Origin: Akkermansia sp.
Lineage (GTDB): Bacteria; Verrucomicrobiota; Verrucomicrobiia; Verrucomicrobiales; Akkermansiaceae
Direction: 5' to 3'
Assembly: GCA_020047775.1 (NCBI GenBank)
Contig: JAIFNK010000098.1
Span: forward strand, 1-6,973
Length of the DNA: 6,973 nt
Positions within the stretch are counted from its first letter, which is position 1. Each line of letters begins with the position of its first letter. Under the pieces are notes generated by a model. The model was not told where the DNA came from, did not search any database, and saw nothing but the letters and a program-made list of their open reading frames with translations. Shown here one piece after another: positions 6,456 through 6,973 of the stretch. The position numbers and the translations under genes were made by a program.

Positions 6456-6973
6456 AACGCGTCCTTGGTGCTGGGGATGCCGATGACGCGCGGATCCTTC
6501 TCACAGGCGTCGCGGAGGGCGCGGGCCAGGCCCTTGAAGATGGCCTCGGCGATGTGGTGTCCGTCGCGGCCGTAGAGCAGCTCGACGTGGATGTTCGCCC
6601 GCAGGTTCGAGGCGACCGCGCGGCAGAATTCCTCGACCAGGGTGAATGGCATGTTAGGGGCTGATGGAGTCCCGGCCGGAGCGCGGAATTCCAGGTGCGG
6701 GCGGTTGCTGAGGTCCACGACGACGCGGGCCAGCGTCTCGTCCATCGGCAGGTAGCAGCAGCCGTAGCGGCGGATGCCTTCCTTGGTGCCGAGCGCCTCG
6801 CGCAGGCAGTCGCCGATGACGATGCCGGTGTCCTCAATGGTATGGTGGAAATCCACCTCGATATCGCCGACGGTTTTCACCTTGAGATCAAACAGGCCGT
6901 GTTTGGAAAACAGCGTGAGCATGTGGTCGAAGAACGGGATGCCGGTGTCGATGGTGGAAATCCCCGAGCCGTC
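6452..6973 (-). CDS. hisB: imidazoleglycerol-phosphate dehydratase (5' end cut by window edge)
   Basis: Manganese-dependent cytoplasmic enzyme converting imidazole glycerol phosphate to imidazole acetol phosphate, the step after HisFH. The last 173 residues are visible, starting [11 protein letters not shown]. Families of about 195-200 residues suggest that only some 20-25 N-terminal residues lie past the right edge. Metal- and substrate-binding landmarks in order are FFDHM, the first HH motif in [10 protein letters not shown], the RRYG...PMDE block, [15 protein letters not shown], and the second HH motif in [19 protein letters not shown]. It seems to be the monofunctional dehydratase: there is no C-terminal extension, though an N-terminal phosphatase fusion cannot be excluded from the visible part. 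Its TGA stop overlaps the hisH GTG by 4 bases. Confidence 0.95.
   Translation of the reverse strand, partial: DGSGISTIDTGIPFFDHMLTLFSKHGLFDLKVKTVGDIEVDFHHTIEDTGIVIGDCLREALGTKEGIRRYGCCYLPMDETLARVVVDLSNRPHLEFRAPAGTPSAPNMPFTLVEEFCRAVASNLRANIHVELLYGRDGHHIAEAIFKGLARALRDACEKDPRVIGIPSTKDAL

Noticed and set aside
5775..6575. Long open plus-strand frame of 266 codons
   Set aside because: It is antisense to hisH and hisB, both firmly identified; the openness is an effect of GC-rich third positions.
1..6973. CRISPR array, tRNA, rRNA, riboswitch, prophage or defence genes
   Set aside because: No regularly spaced direct repeats, cloverleaf with acceptor end, ribosomal RNA segments or recognisable riboswitch core were seen, and every long gene has an ordinary housekeeping or secreted-enzyme identity.

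Overview
The window reads as ordinary chromosome from a GC-rich member of the Verrucomicrobiota, perhaps near Luteolibacter or Haloferula. This assignment is inference. It rests on a secreted SASA-type esterase flanked by thrombospondin-3-like calcium repeats with a C-terminal domain typical of that phylum, on starts that mostly lack Shine-Dalgarno sequences, and on a REP-associated transposase fossil of a kind frequent there. No ribosomal or other marker gene confirms it.

Layout. (1) 1-595, minus: N-terminal 198 residues of an ABC-2-type transporter ATPase, cut by the left edge. (2) 596-1266: a long divergent intergenic region. Its first part (622-766) is packed with inverted repeats resembling a REP/BIME-like element. 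The middle is AT-richer with possible decayed coding sequence, and the last part holds a hairpin in the leader of the next gene. (3) 1267-3111, plus: secreted carbohydrate esterase with Ca-binding repeats at both ends and a small carbohydrate-binding-like domain inserted within the hydrolase fold. (4) About 3139-3270, plus: fossil of a REP-associated tyrosine transposase whose HUH motif is broken. It overlaps antisense with the 3' end of bioF. (5) 3237-6973, minus: a close-packed run of five genes in transcription order hisB (5' end cut), hisH, a small unknown lipoprotein, a lipoprotein D-alanyl-D-alanine carboxypeptidase, and bioF.

How the genes work together. hisB and hisH share a 4-base GTGA overlap and are both histidine biosynthesis genes, so they are translationally coupled. 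The lipoprotein, carboxypeptidase and bioF genes follow at gaps of 87, 68 and 19 bases. All could be one transcript, but they serve unrelated tasks (histidine, envelope, biotin), so this looks like a housekeeping string rather than a dedicated system. The esterase probably removes acetyl groups from polysaccharides outside the cytoplasm and stands alone.

I see no new defence, mobile or biosynthetic system. The most notable points are the transposase fossil that appears to have rewritten the bioF C-terminus (the base change that breaks HUH also makes the bioF stop codon), the inserted binding module in the esterase, and the stem-loop cluster upstream of the ABC gene.
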